A stretch of 64,000 nt of DNA from Planotetraspora thailandica (GCF_016863335.1 NZ_BOOR01000010.1:1-64000); one strand, 5' to 3'; counted from the first letter of the stretch, positions 17,971 to 26,576 are shown. Notes: generated from the sequence alone by a model not told the origin. A program made the numbers and translations.

Positions 17971-18135
17971 CTAGCGGGTCTCGCGGTGGGGCTGGTGGCA
18001 CTTGCAGTTGGGGCAGTACTTCTTCAGCTCAAGCCGATCCGGGTCGTTACGCCGGTTCTTCCGCGTGATGTAGTTGCGGTGCTTGCACTCCTGGCAGGCC
18101 AGCGTGATCTTAGGCCTAACGTCGGTGGCAGCCAC
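17971..18135 (-). CDS. rpmG: 50S ribosomal protein L33, zinc-binding type
   Basis: A 54-aa ribosomal protein too short for ordinary gene length cut-offs. It reads from a GTG ([19 protein letters not shown] …) and has two Cys pairs, CQEC and CPNC, so it is the zinc-binding (C+) form. AAAGGCAC precedes the start. It lies between tRNA-Met and hadA. Its 3' end is partly duplicated downstream. Actinomycetes often also encode a Cys-free L33 under zinc control; none is in this window. Confidence 0.95.
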   Translation of the reverse strand: MAATDVRPKITLACQECKHRNYITRKNRRNDPDRLELKKYCPNCKCHQPHRETR

Positions 18136-18213
18136 GTGGGAGTGCCTTTCTGCGTTCGGGACTACTGGACAACCCCGGCCTGATCACCTTTGAGGGGGAC
18201 CCGGCTGGGGTAG

Positions 18214-18287
18214 TAGCGGAGGCCGGACTTGAACCGGCGACACAGCGATTATGAGCCGCTTGCTCTGCCTGACTGAGCTACTCCGCC
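18214..18287 (-). tRNA. tRNA-Met (CAT), elongator type
   Basis: The minus strand folds into a full cloverleaf: acceptor GGCGGAG/CTCCGCT (one G-T pair), D-arm GCTCAGTCAGGCAGAGC, anticodon loop CTCATAA, T-arm GCCGG-TTCAAGT-CCGGC. The first acceptor pair is not the C-A mismatch of initiator tRNA. CCA is not encoded. Confidence 0.95.
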
Positions 18288-18699
18288 TGGACCGGAAAAA
18301 CTGGGACCGGCCACGCAAGGATACCCGACCCGTACGGCTCTTGCGCACGCGAGAGCGAACCATGATCGGGAACGGCGAGTGAGGAACCCCACCAAGCCAA
18401 AAGCCCCATCCGAAGAACTGATCGAATAGGACTCCCGCACCGGAACCTCGAACGGAATCGACTCGCCGATCTTCTCTTCACATGCGAGTGAAGGAGCCTG
18501 CGACCTCATCCGAAGCGGGCTTCGGCACGTCAGCCATGCTACACGGTAGCTTCGCCCCGCCGCGCTCCGCAGGCTTTGAGAGCGGTCACGCGCAGAGATC
18601 GCATACTCGCCGCGCGCGCAACCCGGCGCGGGCTGTACGCCATGCCGATACCCGCGCCAGCTGTGCCCGGGTTGTCGTCGCCTGGGTTGTCCGGTGGCA
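18288..18699. other. no gene seen between tRNA-Met and a gene remnant
   Basis: Open frames here run through the tRNA or are Arg/Pro/Ser-rich without domain features. The stretch is probably decayed DNA of an old insertion. Confidence 0.5.
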
Positions 18700-18954
18700 A
18701 GGCAGGGCCGAGGTTTGGCGTGACAGCACGGCGGGCTACGAGGTCCCTGAGCACGGCAACGGCACGGATGCCTTCCTCCGAGACCTGCGGTTCGGGCACC
18801 AACTCGGCATCACCTGCGCGTCTCCCAGCGGATCAACGGCCGCCGACTCCTGATCGCCTACTGCAGGACGCCCGAGGACGTGGCTACCCACATTGACCTG
18901 GCTGATCTTGTTGAAGTGCGGGAGCTTCCACTGCCGGCCGAGCGATCCGGCTGA
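18700..18954 (+). pseudogene. frameshifted remnant of an unidentified protein
   Basis: The end translates to well-formed protein (GRRLLIAYCRTPEDVATH, then IDLADLVEVRELPLP) and stops at 18954, but the matching upstream part (AFLRDLRFGHQLGITC) is in another frame and no start joins them. I do not recognise the family. A single-base indel near 18810 would reconcile the two parts. It lies in the decayed stretch between tRNA-Met and tRNA-Thr. Confidence 0.35.
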
Positions 18955-19120
18955 GCTCGTTCCAGGCGTCGAGCGGGTTGGTGGCCGTCTGCCACCAGGG
19001 GTCTCGCCGAAGAGCCGCCGTGTGTTCCGAGAGGGCGGCGCGGGCTTCCTCGACCTGCCCTTAGAGGCGTACTCCGAAGACGACCACGAAGGCCTACGCA
19101 CCGAGCTGATCATGGTAGCC

Positions 19121-19161
19121 GCGGGTGTGGGGCCGGCCGAGCGCTCGGCCGGTCCCACCCG
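19121..19161. terminator. strong inverted repeat downstream of the secreted binding protein
   Basis: GGGGCCGGCCGAG and CGCTCGGCCGGTCCC form a nearly perfect stem with almost no loop, just past the stop of the leftward gene at 19172. There is no T run, so it may act as a bidirectional or Rho-assisted terminator. Confidence 0.65.
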
Positions 19162-19171
19162 CGTGCATTGA

Positions 19172-20365
19172 CTACTCGAGCGCCCCGCCCTTGGCGTGGT
19201 CGCCCGAGCCAGTTGTGCCCCCAATGTCGCCGTTGTTCGCCGGATTACACGCGGTCCCCGGGATGTCGGTGTCACCGGCGTAGGAAACTACCTGGAATCC
19301 GTAGTTGGCGATGATCGCGTCGGAGTCGGCCGAAGTGATCTTCGACGAGGGTCCGGCGAATACGGCCGCCAGCGCGGAGTCGTACTTCGCGTTGCCGGTC
19401 GTGATCCGTGCGGTCTCCACCACGTTGTAGACGTCACGGCCGAACGTGGCGTTGGCGTAGTAGTCCGGGTCGGGGACGAGCTTGGTGACCCCGTTCGTGG
19501 TCACTGACTTCGTTGCCGCGAGCGGGTCGCCCAACAAGTCCTTCAGCGGCGTGCCGAGGCGGGTGCCCAGAGCGTAGGCCAGGTCGACGTGTGACGTAGT
19601 CACGTGGTTGCGCTGGGCGATCCACTGCGCCGTGGAGAACGGCACGATCTCGCCGGGGCTGTCGACGATGCCGTCCGCCTTGTTCGCCTGCGGAGTCGGC
19701 TTCACGTAGTCACCGAGCGTTGTCTCGGTCAGACCGATCGCATCGAGGAAGGGGTCGCGCGTGTCCGAGCAGGTCGGCAGGAGCGGGGTCACGTCGACGC
19801 CACCGGCGGCAGTCTTGGCCTGCGCAGCGGTGTTGGCCGAGTAGATGTTCCTGAGCTGCGGGAGCGTCAGGTTGCTCAGGCCCGCGCCGTTGTACGCGTA
19901 GGTGAGCGCGTCGCGGGCCATCGGGATGAACGTCAGCGGCGCGCTCGGACCGAGATCGCCTCGCGCCTTCGGGCCGCGCCAGGAGCGGGCGAAGTCAAGC
20001 AGGCCAGTGATGGTGCCGCCAGGCGGCGCGGGGCATGTGACCGTGCCGACCCAGAGGCCCGCGTCGACCGAGCGACTGAGGGCCGTGATGCCGTTGCCGC
20101 TGTTCGGCCGCGTGAAGCTGATACCGCCCACCGTGATCGGGCTGGGACCCGTGGCGTCGAAGGACACGACGCCGTCGAGCGGGGCGAGATCTGCGGTGAG
20201 GGCGTTGAGCACGTCCTGGGTGGTGTCCGAGCCGACGCCTACGATGTTCGTCGCGCTGACGGTCGTGCCCGGCGCGGGCTCGGCCATGGCCGGCGTAGCA
20301 GTGAGCACGAGTGTGCTCGCGGCTGTCGCTGCAAGCACGGCAGCGATACCGTTACTCTTACGCAC
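19172..20365 (-). CDS. secreted PstS-like substrate-binding protein
   Basis: A 397-aa protein with a Sec signal peptide (KSNGIAAVLAATAASTLVLT, cleavage near AMA-EP). The mature part opens with TNIVGVGSDTTQDVLNALTA, the strand-helix pattern of PstS-type periplasmic binding proteins, and has SGNGITALSRSVDAG and FIPMARDALTYAYNG segments like the phosphate-binding fold. There is no lipobox and no ABC permease or ATPase gene beside it, so transport is uncertain; it may be a surface or sensing protein. The start is a GTG at 20365 with GGGAGGA upstream. A remnant of another secreted gene lies upstream. Confidence 0.75.
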   Translation of the reverse strand: MRKSNGIAAVLAATAASTLVLTATPAMAEPAPGTTVSATNIVGVGSDTTQDVLNALTADLAPLDGVVSFDATGPSPITVGGISFTRPNSGNGITALSRSVDAGLWVGTVTCPAPPGGTITGLLDFARSWRGPKARGDLGPSAPLTFIPMARDALTYAYNGAGLSNLTLPQLRNIYSANTAAQAKTAAGGVDVTPLLPTCSDTRDPFLDAIGLTETTLGDYVKPTPQANKADGIVDSPGEIVPFSTAQWIAQRNHVTTSHVDLAYALGTRLGTPLKDLLGDPLAATKSVTTNGVTKLVPDPDYYANATFGRDVYNVVETARITTGNAKYDSALAAVFAGPSSKITSADSDAIIANYGFQVVSYAGDTDIPGTACNPANNGDIGGTTGSGDHAKGGALE

Positions 20366-20584
20366 TTGTGATCCTCCCTTTCCTGGAGGGTCGAACCGGC
20401 GGGCGCGTTTCCCGCCGGGGCGTGCACTGCCACCGGGTTCCGTCCGGTGGCAGCCCGGCCGAGGATCCGCCGCCTGTTCGACGGTCCTCAACAGGTCTCT
20501 GGGGGCCGGGGATGGCGCGTCCGGTTCACGGCGCATCATCCCCGGTCCGGCGGCGCAGCCGCCCGAGCAACGGGGCCGCGGCTC

Positions 20585-20962
20585 TAGCCAGCAGTCCGAA
20601 GACGAGCAGATCCGGCACAGGGCGGCTCGCAGGGCACCGGGGTCATCGGGGGTTGCCGAGCGCGCCAACGGGCCGGCCGCGAAGCCCGCGCCCCTGCGGC
20701 ATCCCGGCCTTCCACCCGGACCACGTCGCCTGGATGCCCATGGTTGACGAGGTTCTTGGTCTGCGAGATGGCCGTCAGCCCGCGCAGGCTTGCGTCGGGT
20801 GGTCGGGGGGAACCTTGACGATCACCGCGGAGCCGGTGAGACGATCGCCGCCCTCCGGCGCTTCCGCACTCGCTGGGCACGGTGTCATCAACCCGGCCGC
20901 CGCCAGGACAAACGTGGTCACGGCGAGCGCTGCCGCGATCGCGCGCGCGGGAGACGCGCGCT
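20585..20962 (-). pseudogene. broken gene for a small secreted protein
   Basis: One frame gives a clear signal-peptide core (AIAAALAVTTFVLAAAGLM … PASAEAPEGG) and ends at a TGA at 20775-20777. The next frame continues with TAISQTKNLVNHGHPGDVVRV, so a frameshift splits the gene. In the first frame a TAG stands just before the signal peptide and no start codon follows it. Such proteins often sit beside the PstS-like type encoded downstream. It is probably inactive. Confidence 0.5.
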
Positions 20963-21103
20963 AGCCGAACCACATGCTGTGCAACTGTCACGAACACGAC
21001 CTTCACCCTTCCTACGGGCTCACGGACGTTCCGACCAACAGCACCTCGCCTCGATGTAGATTCCCACAATTCAGATTGTCGCTGACTACCTGCCACATCC
21101 GCG

Positions 21104-21518
21104 ATGGCCGACGGGAGACCCTGGATGGACGGCTTGGTGAACGGCGCATGGCAGCTGCGCTGGGGCGAGCTGATGGGCCTGCAGCCGCAGTACGTCCAGC
21201 TTGGGAAGATCCGCGTCGACTGGCAACTGGAGGACCTGGATGGCCGAGGACGGGGTGCCGGAGATCCTCCAGGCGGACCGGATGGGGCACGCCGTGCCAG
21301 GCATGCGCGGCGTCTGCACGCACATCTCGGACGGCATGATCGCGGACCTTCTGAAGGCCCTGACGGCCCGCTGGAAGGCCTCCCTGGTTGAGCGGGTGGC
21401 TTACTCGCCGCACTCGCCGGTGGCCATGCTGGACGACCTGCTGGCGCCGTACCGGCGGGGGCGCCGCAATCCGTCGCGCAGAAATCGCGCAAAAACGCAG
21501 AACGCCCCATCCGGATGA
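21104..21518 (+). pseudogene. degraded tyrosine recombinase (integrase) beside tRNA-Thr
   Basis: Two pieces of an actinobacterial ICE/plasmid-type integrase remain. The first (GAWQLRWGELMGLQPQYV) keeps the catalytic Arg region; the second, in another frame, keeps ILQADRMGHAVPGMRGV and the long C-terminal helix (LLKALTARWKASLVERV). About 150 residues between them are missing. The nucleophile position, normally Tyr in GVY-x-H, is Cys (GTC TGC ACG CAC). It reads toward the 3' end of tRNA-Thr, the usual position of int beside its attachment site. Confidence 0.75.
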
Positions 21519-21535
21519 TCTCCAGATGAGGCGTT
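21501..21535. terminator. hairpin between the integrase remnant and tRNA-Thr
   Basis: AACGCCCCATCCGG pairs with CCAGATGAGGCGTT (two G-T pairs) and is followed by T residues on the plus side. It could end either integrase or tRNA-Thr transcription. Confidence 0.7.
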
Positions 21536-21554
21536 TCAGGCTGTTCTAGTGGGG

Positions 21555-21627
21555 AGCCCCCAAACGGAATCGAACCGTTGACCTTCTCCTTACCATGGAG
21601 ACGCTCTGCCGACTGAGCTATAGGGGC
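21555..21627 (-). tRNA. tRNA-Thr (GGT)
   Basis: The minus strand gives acceptor GCCCCTA/TGGGGGC, D-arm GCTCAGTCGGCAGAGC, anticodon arm TCTCC-ATGGTAA-GGAGA with anticodon GGT, and T-arm AACGG-TTCGATT-CCGTT. No encoded CCA. Confidence 0.95.
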
Positions 21628-21729
21628 CTGTCGTAGGGGCTTTCGCGCCGCGGACAGGTGCAACCTTACACGGCGCGACTACCGATGCGAAATCAATCTC
21701 CGAGTCCTTTCCCGCACGCCTTGCTCCGT

Positions 21730-22176
21730 TCACGGAGTGGGCAGGGTGCCGGTCAGGTCGGCCTTGTCTCGCTGGTCCTGGGGCAGTTGCGCCGTGATCT
21801 CGTACTTCGTGAAGTAGCCCTTGCCCTTGACCGCGGCGACGTTGCTCAGCGTCACCGTGGCGGTGTACGGCGTGTCCATGCACTGCGGAAGGCACCAGCT
21901 GCCGGTGAGCTCACCCGATCCCGCCGCCCTGGTGGGCCCCCAGCTCTGCCAGGTCACCCCGTTGAGCGTGCTGAACTCCGAGACCGTCAGATCGCCGGGC
22001 TTCTGGTCGCTGCGGCCCTCTTCCGCGCCGTACAGGTTCAGGACGTAGACCGGGGGCTCCTTCGCCGAGCCGGGGGCGGCGCAGGCGACTCCCAGGATCA
22101 GCAGGCCCGCGACACCCGCGGCCGGCAGACGGCTCACGGGCACGCGCACCGGGACGGGCATGGTGGGCAGGCGCAT
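21730..22176 (-). CDS. secreted or lipid-anchored protein of unknown function
   Basis: A 148-aa protein with a basic start, a hydrophobic stretch (AAGVAGLLILGVACAAPG) and an exported domain of about 110 residues containing two Cys (GSWCLPQCMD) that may form a disulfide. LGVAC is an imperfect lipobox. No family is recognised. The start at 22176 is chosen because it lies directly before the signal sequence. It is next to tRNA-Thr but not obviously linked to any neighbour. Confidence 0.65.
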   Translation of the reverse strand: MRLPTMPVPVRVPVSRLPAAGVAGLLILGVACAAPGSAKEPPVYVLNLYGAEEGRSDQKPGDLTVSEFSTLNGVTWQSWGPTRAAGSGELTGSWCLPQCMDTPYTATVTLSNVAAVKGKGYFTKYEITAQLPQDQRDKADLTGTLPTP

Positions 22177-22290
22177 AGGTTCCCCCCTCACGGGTTTGTG
22201 TTCCCCCGACGCTAGAGGGGTTACGCCTCACGCACCCGCGACTCTCGCACACCGTGACGATCGGATCACGGGAAGATCCGCCGCGGACGA

Positions 22291-22500
22291 CTACCGGGAG
22301 GCCGTCCGCAGGTCGTCGCCCCGGCGCGGGAGCGGGATCACCTCGCAGAGGTCGGCCAGGTCGACGAGCCTCGCGACCTCCTCCACCGACACGCAGTCGG
22401 CGACGAGCACGCCTTTCCGCTTCACGCGGAGAACCTGGCGGCCCTGGTGGTCCACCGGCACGATCTCGTACCCGTCAGGTCCCACCCACCGCCTGTTCAT
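22291..22500 (-). CDS. conserved 69-aa protein of unknown function
   Basis: A compact protein (MNRRWVGPDGYEIVPV … EEVARLVDLADLCEVIPLP) that looks like one small beta-alpha domain. The final segment resembles the DLADLVEVRELPLP ending of the broken gene at 18700-18954, so both may belong to one actinobacterial family. Function unknown. The start at 22500 is chosen over a longer frame whose extra residues look random. Confidence 0.6.
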   Translation of the reverse strand: MNRRWVGPDGYEIVPVDHQGRQVLRVKRKGVLVADCVSVEEVARLVDLADLCEVIPLPRRGDDLRTASR

Positions 22501-22552
22501 AGCTGGACAAGCTAGCCGCTTTCCCCTCCCATTACGCGAAATGACACGCGCC

Positions 22553-23674
22553 TCACTCCTGTTCGGTGAGCGGCCGCCCGAACTCCCATCCACGGGCCAG
22601 CAGCGCGTCCACCTCGCGTACGGCTCTAGCCAGCCGTTCTTCGGGCAAGCCCGTGACGATCACGTGGGGAAGATCACGGTCGGCCAGTTCGCGGCGGATG
22701 CGTTCGTCCATGCGCTCGCGGATGTGCTCGCCGTCCCGCCAGCCGTCCTGCTCGAACGGCACACCTTCGACGGAGGTGTGGATCCACAGGTCGTGCCGGG
22801 CCCGTTCGTGCATCCGCGCGACCTCGGCCGATCGGGCGCCGAGATAACGCTCGTGCCACAACGACGTGGCCAGAGCGTCGGTGTCGCAGACCAGCACGGG
22901 AGAGCCCACCCGCGCCGCCGCGTCCTCCCACGACAACTGCCGCTCGGCGATCGTCGTGAACTCCTCCGAGCCCCATTCGAGGTCGTCCAGCCAGGGCTCG
23001 GGCTCGCCGTTCCGCTTGGCCGTACGGCGGGCCGCGGCGAGCTTCTCCTCGCAATAGGTCCTGCCGTACTCGGGGACCCAGCGGGTCGCCGCCCAGACTC
23101 CCCCGCGCGCGGCGAGGCTCGCGGCGAGCGACCGGGCGAGCATCGTGGTGCCGCTCGACTCGGCCCCCACGACCACGACGCGGCGGGCGAGGTAGGCCCG
23201 GACCGGCGGGCTGAGCCGGGGCCACGCCGCCGGCGGATCCGCCCGGACCATCGTTCCGCTGACCGGATGACGCTCACGCCCGGGGTCGACCGCCACGTGC
23301 GCCGCCCCGAACCTGTGGGCCAGTTCGGGTCCGTACGGCTCGGAGGAGAAGACGGCGTCGATCGCCGGAACCGTGCCGTGCGCAAGCGCCAGCGCGTGCC
23401 GGAACACCTCGACGTGCGCCTCCCAGATCAACGGGTCGTCGTAGTCGATCTCGACGTCGTCCATCACGGGCGCCACCACGACGTTCGGTTGCGGGTGCGC
23501 CTCCCGCAGCCATGCCGTACGGCGGGCCAGCGGGATGGTCTCCACGCTCGACGCGGCGACGACGACCGTGAGCAGGTCGCACCGGCCGGCCGCCGAGTCG
23601 ATCAGGTGATGGTGACCGGCGTGCGGCGGATAGAACTTGCCGATGACCAGGCCGTGCCTGAAGGGGCCGCTCAT
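22553..23674 (-). CDS. nadR: NadR-type NMN adenylyltransferase/ribosylnicotinamide kinase
   Basis: A 373-aa bifunctional NAD salvage protein. The N-terminal nucleotidyltransferase has VIGKFYPPHAGHHHLI (residues 10-25), and the ISGTxxR-equivalent is VSGTMVRADP (about 140). The C-terminal kinase has the P-loop-like GAESSGTTML (about 170), where the usual Lys is Thr. There is no N-terminal repressor domain, unlike the enterobacterial protein. Its ATG overlaps the pnuC stop by 4 bases, so nicotinamide riboside uptake and phosphorylation are translated together. Confidence 0.9.
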   Translation of the reverse strand: MSGPFRHGLVIGKFYPPHAGHHHLIDSAAGRCDLLTVVVAASSVETIPLARRTAWLREAHPQPNVVVAPVMDDVEIDYDDPLIWEAHVEVFRHALALAHGTVPAIDAVFSSEPYGPELAHRFGAAHVAVDPGRERHPVSGTMVRADPPAAWPRLSPPVRAYLARRVVVVGAESSGTTMLARSLAASLAARGGVWAATRWVPEYGRTYCEEKLAAARRTAKRNGEPEPWLDDLEWGSEEFTTIAERQLSWEDAAARVGSPVLVCDTDALATSLWHERYLGARSAEVARMHERARHDLWIHTSVEGVPFEQDGWRDGEHIRERMDERIRRELADRDLPHVIVTGLPEERLARAVREVDALLARGWEFGRPLTEQE

Positions 23675-24312
23675 GCCGCCACCGCCACCGGCCGCGCCGC
23701 CGTCGCTCTGCGCCAGGCCAGCAGGCCGGCGACGCAGAGCCCGAGGAAGATCAGGTAGAGCGCACTGGTGAGGTAGAGGCCCTTGTAGGCGTAGAGCGGG
23801 ATGTAGATCACGTCGACGGTGATCCACAACCACCACGACTCCAGAAGCTTGCGGCACTGGCCGTAGGTCGCCATGAGCGACAGGGCGGTCGTGAGGGCGT
23901 CCCAGAACGGCACGACGGAGTCGGTCCAGCGGGCGAGCACGACCGTGAGCGCGGCCGTCGCCGCGGCCCCGGCGACGACGAGCCAGCACCACTCGGCCAG
24001 GCCCGTGCGGGAGACGGTCAACCTGGCGCCCCCGGCGCCGCCGTACAACCACTGCCACCAGCCGTAGAGGCCGAGGAGCACGTAGACGATCTGCAGCGAC
24101 GCGTCGGCGTACAGCCCGGCGGAAAGGAAGACGAGCCCCAGCAAGACGACGTTGGCGATGCCGACCGGCCAGTTCGCGATGTGCTGGCGGACGGTCAGCC
24201 ACACGGTGAGGATTCCCGTCGCGAACCCGAGGAGCTCCGCCCAACTCGTGGACACGCCCCAAAGGGTGAAAGCGGGCTCCAGTAAAGGGCCCATCAGGTC
24301 GTTCAGCGCCAC
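23671..24312 (-). CDS. pnuC: PnuC-family nicotinamide riboside transporter
   Basis: A 213-aa protein with about seven membrane segments and PnuC signatures: ELLGFATGILTVWLTVRQHIANWPVG near the start (shown in part: WLTVRQHIANWPVG), YGWWQWLYG in the middle and SWWLWITVDVIYIPLYAYKG near the end. PnuC moves nicotinamide riboside by facilitated diffusion and depends on the kinase to trap it, which the overlapping nadR gene supplies. The GTG start has AGGAGGCGGCG upstream. Confidence 0.93.
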   Translation of the reverse strand: MALNDLMGPLLEPAFTLWGVSTSWAELLGFATGILTVWLTVRQHIANWPVGIANVVLLGLVFLSAGLYADASLQIVYVLLGLYGWWQWLYGGAGGARLTVSRTGLAEWCWLVVAGAAATAALTVVLARWTDSVVPFWDALTTALSLMATYGQCRKLLESWWLWITVDVIYIPLYAYKGLYLTSALYLIFLGLCVAGLLAWRRATAARPVAVAA

Positions 24313-24324
24313 CGCCGCCTCCTA

Positions 24325-24341
24325 ATCGTCAGCATGACGAT
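24325..24341. promoter_or_regulatory. inverted repeat upstream of pnuC-nadR
   Basis: ATCGTC-AGCAT-GACGAT lies 13 bases upstream of the first codon of pnuC, just ahead of its ribosome site, in the position of an operator. NAD salvage genes in actinobacteria are often controlled by NrtR-type repressors; that this is such a site is only a guess. Confidence 0.45.
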
Positions 24342-24685
24342 AACAGGCGATCATCAAGCACGAAATATGACAAAAGTCGACAGTTGGCGACGTCATCAAT
24401 CCGGTTTCCGAGGCCCTCTGGCCAGGGCCACATCGGCGAAGGAACACCCGTCACGCACTGTGAGGTTAGCGCCGACTTAAACGGCGTTAGAGCAGTCTTA
24501 AATCCATCGAATTGGGCTCATCGGATATGTCGGAATCAGACAACTAACGAACCGATGCCCTTAATACATCACAAACAGATATCACGATCTACCTTGCCTT
24601 GGAACGTGACGCTAATATCAGGTTCGCCAGATGTGCCCCCCACATGGTCCTCCGGTGTGCGCGGCCCCCACTGGCATCAGGCTTC
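24342..24685. other. intergenic region between divergent units, no gene seen
   Basis: AT-richer than its surroundings, consistent with promoters for pnuC (left) and the secreted protease (right). Open frames here have no protein-like features. Confidence 0.5.
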
Positions 24686-24708
24686 AGGCGCACTCGGGGA
24701 GTGCGCCT
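24686..24708 (+). promoter_or_regulatory. perfect 10-bp hairpin in the protease leader
   Basis: AGGCGCACTC-GGG-GAGTGCGCCT is a perfect stem with a 3-base loop, followed by TCTCTC and, 3 bases later, by the ribosome site of the protease. It could be an attenuator, an mRNA stabiliser or a protein-binding operator. Confidence 0.6.
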
Positions 24709-24727
24709 TCTCTCACAGGGGACCCAT

Positions 24728-26524
24728 TTGAATCCTGCTCAGGGCGGCAGGAGAAGCACCGGCGCTCGCCGTGCGCTCTCCGCTGCGATCATCGCACTGG
24801 GCCTCGTAGCCACGACCGCAGGCACCACCGCCTCGGCGTCCACGACCACTGGCTCGGCATCAGTCATTGGCGACCGTACGACTCCTGAAGCTCGCTTCCA
24901 GGAGATTTCCGCAGTAGTCCAGAAGTACGGCTACACGGAGAAGACGGCCTCGCCGAATCGGCCGACACCACCGGCTACCTCGCAGAAAACATCGAAAAAC
25001 TCTACGTTCACCCCCAAGCCCTCGATCGTCGGTGGCTCCACGACCGCCATCACCGCGGCACCGTACATGGTTCAGCTGTGGTACTTCCTCAGCGATACCG
25101 AGGCGCTGTTCTGCGGTGGTGCGCTGATCGCCCCCAACAAGGTGTTGACGGCCGCTCATTGCGTCTCCGGCCTGGACTGGTACAACAACGGCGTGATCGT
25201 CGGCAACACGGCCAATGTGCCAACCGACACCCTTCCTCCGAACGCCAAGCTGTCCTTCGTCAAGCGGCAGTGGTCCAACCCGTCGTACAACGAGGCGAAG
25301 ACCGACAACGACGTGGCCGTTCTCACGCTGGACGGGACGTTCCCGATGGCCACGGCGAAGATCGCTGCCAGCACGGACACCGCCCTGTACAAGGCCGGCA
25401 CCAACGCGACGGTCTACGGCTGGGGCAACACCACCTCCGACCCGAACGACCCGGGATCGGACGTGCTCAAGAAGGCGACCCTGCCGATCCAGGCGGACTC
25501 CACCTGCAACTCGGCCCTCACGGGCGACTTCATCGCGGGCCACATGATTTGCGCCGGCCCGGTCGCGACCGGCGACGACGCCACGACGACCACCACCTGC
25601 TCCGGTGACTCCGGCGGTCCGCTGGTGGTCGGTGGAAAGATTGTCGGCATCGTCTCCTGGGGAATAGCGCAGTTCGACGAGTCCGGCACCGTGACCAAGG
25701 AATGCGGCATCGCCGGCACGTACCCGGTCTTCACCAAGGTGTCCACCTACACCGGCGTCACCCTGGCCCGGGTCTTCGACACCGACTGGAACGGCGACAG
25801 CCGGGCCGACGTGTTCGCCCGCGCCTCCAAGGGCGGCACGGCGCGGTACTTCAAGGGCGCCACCCTCACGACGTACTCCTCGGCCGGCAGCGGCTACAGC
25901 TCGTGGAACAAGGTCCTGCAGACCGACCTCAACCGCGACGGCATCGTGGACTACGTCGTGCGGACCACCACCGGCGCGCTCTACTGGCGGCACAAGTCGG
26001 GGTCCTCGTTCGTCAACACCAAGCTCTCGTCGAGCTGGGGCGCCGTCAAGCAGATCATCACGCCCGGCGACGTGACCGGCGACGCGCTGCCCGACCTGAT
26101 GTCGGTGACCTCCGCCGGCTACCTGTACGTCTACCCGGGCAAGGGCAACGGCACCTTCGGCGCCGCCAAGAAGCTCAGCACCGGCTGGCTCGCCTACTCC
26201 CAGGTCGTCGGGCACGGCGACTACAACGGCGACGGCAAGCCCGACCTGCTGGGCCGCACCTCCAAGGGCGCGCTCTACCTGCACGCCGGCAACGCGAGCG
26301 GCACGTTCACCATGAGCTCCCGCAAGCTGGTCGGCAGCTCCACCACGTTCGCGTCGGCCAAGTACATCGTCACCCCCGGTGACGTGACCGGCGACGGCAA
26401 GTCCGACCTCGTCGTCGTGAACAGCGCCGGGTCCATGTACCTCTGGAAGGGCAACGGCAACGGCACCTTCGCGTCGCCCGTCAAGACCAAGACCGGTTTC
26501 ACCACGTACAACCTCTTCGGCTGA
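24728..26524 (+). CDS. secreted trypsin-like serine protease with FG-GAP/VCBS repeats
   Basis: A 598-aa exported protein. After a signal peptide (LSAAIIALGLVATTAG) and a short propeptide, the chymotrypsin-fold domain begins at IVGGSTTAITAAPYMV and carries the triad: His in LTAAHC, Asp in DNDVAVL, Ser in GDSGGPL. The C-terminal 230 residues hold five FG-GAP/VCBS repeats with DxNxDGxxD-type calcium motifs (DWNGDSRAD, DLNRDGIVD, DYNGDGKPD and others), probably a propeller for binding a surface or substrate. The start is a TTG at 24728 with AGGGGAC upstream. Confidence 0.92.
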   Translation: MNPAQGGRRSTGARRALSAAIIALGLVATTAGTTASASTTTGSASVIGDRTTPEARFQEISAVVQKYGYTEKTASPNRPTPPATSQKTSKNSTFTPKPSIVGGSTTAITAAPYMVQLWYFLSDTEALFCGGALIAPNKVLTAAHCVSGLDWYNNGVIVGNTANVPTDTLPPNAKLSFVKRQWSNPSYNEAKTDNDVAVLTLDGTFPMATAKIAASTDTALYKAGTNATVYGWGNTTSDPNDPGSDVLKKATLPIQADSTCNSALTGDFIAGHMICAGPVATGDDATTTTTCSGDSGGPLVVGGKIVGIVSWGIAQFDESGTVTKECGIAGTYPVFTKVSTYTGVTLARVFDTDWNGDSRADVFARASKGGTARYFKGATLTTYSSAGSGYSSWNKVLQTDLNRDGIVDYVVRTTTGALYWRHKSGSSFVNTKLSSSWGAVKQIITPGDVTGDALPDLMSVTSAGYLYVYPGKGNGTFGAAKKLSTGWLAYSQVVGHGDYNGDGKPDLLGRTSKGALYLHAGNASGTFTMSSRKLVGSSTTFASAKYIVTPGDVTGDGKSDLVVVNSAGSMYLWKGNGNGTFASPVKTKTGFTTYNLFG

Positions 26525-26540
26525 CCTCAGCTGACACGGG

Positions 26541-26576
26541 CGCGCCCGTCGCGGGATCTCTCCCGCGGCGGGCGCG
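26541..26576 (+). terminator. terminator hairpin after the protease
   Basis: GCGCCCGTCGCGGGA and TCCCGCGGCGGGCGC pair with a TCTC loop 17 bases after the stop. No T run follows, as is common in actinomycetes. Confidence 0.75.
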
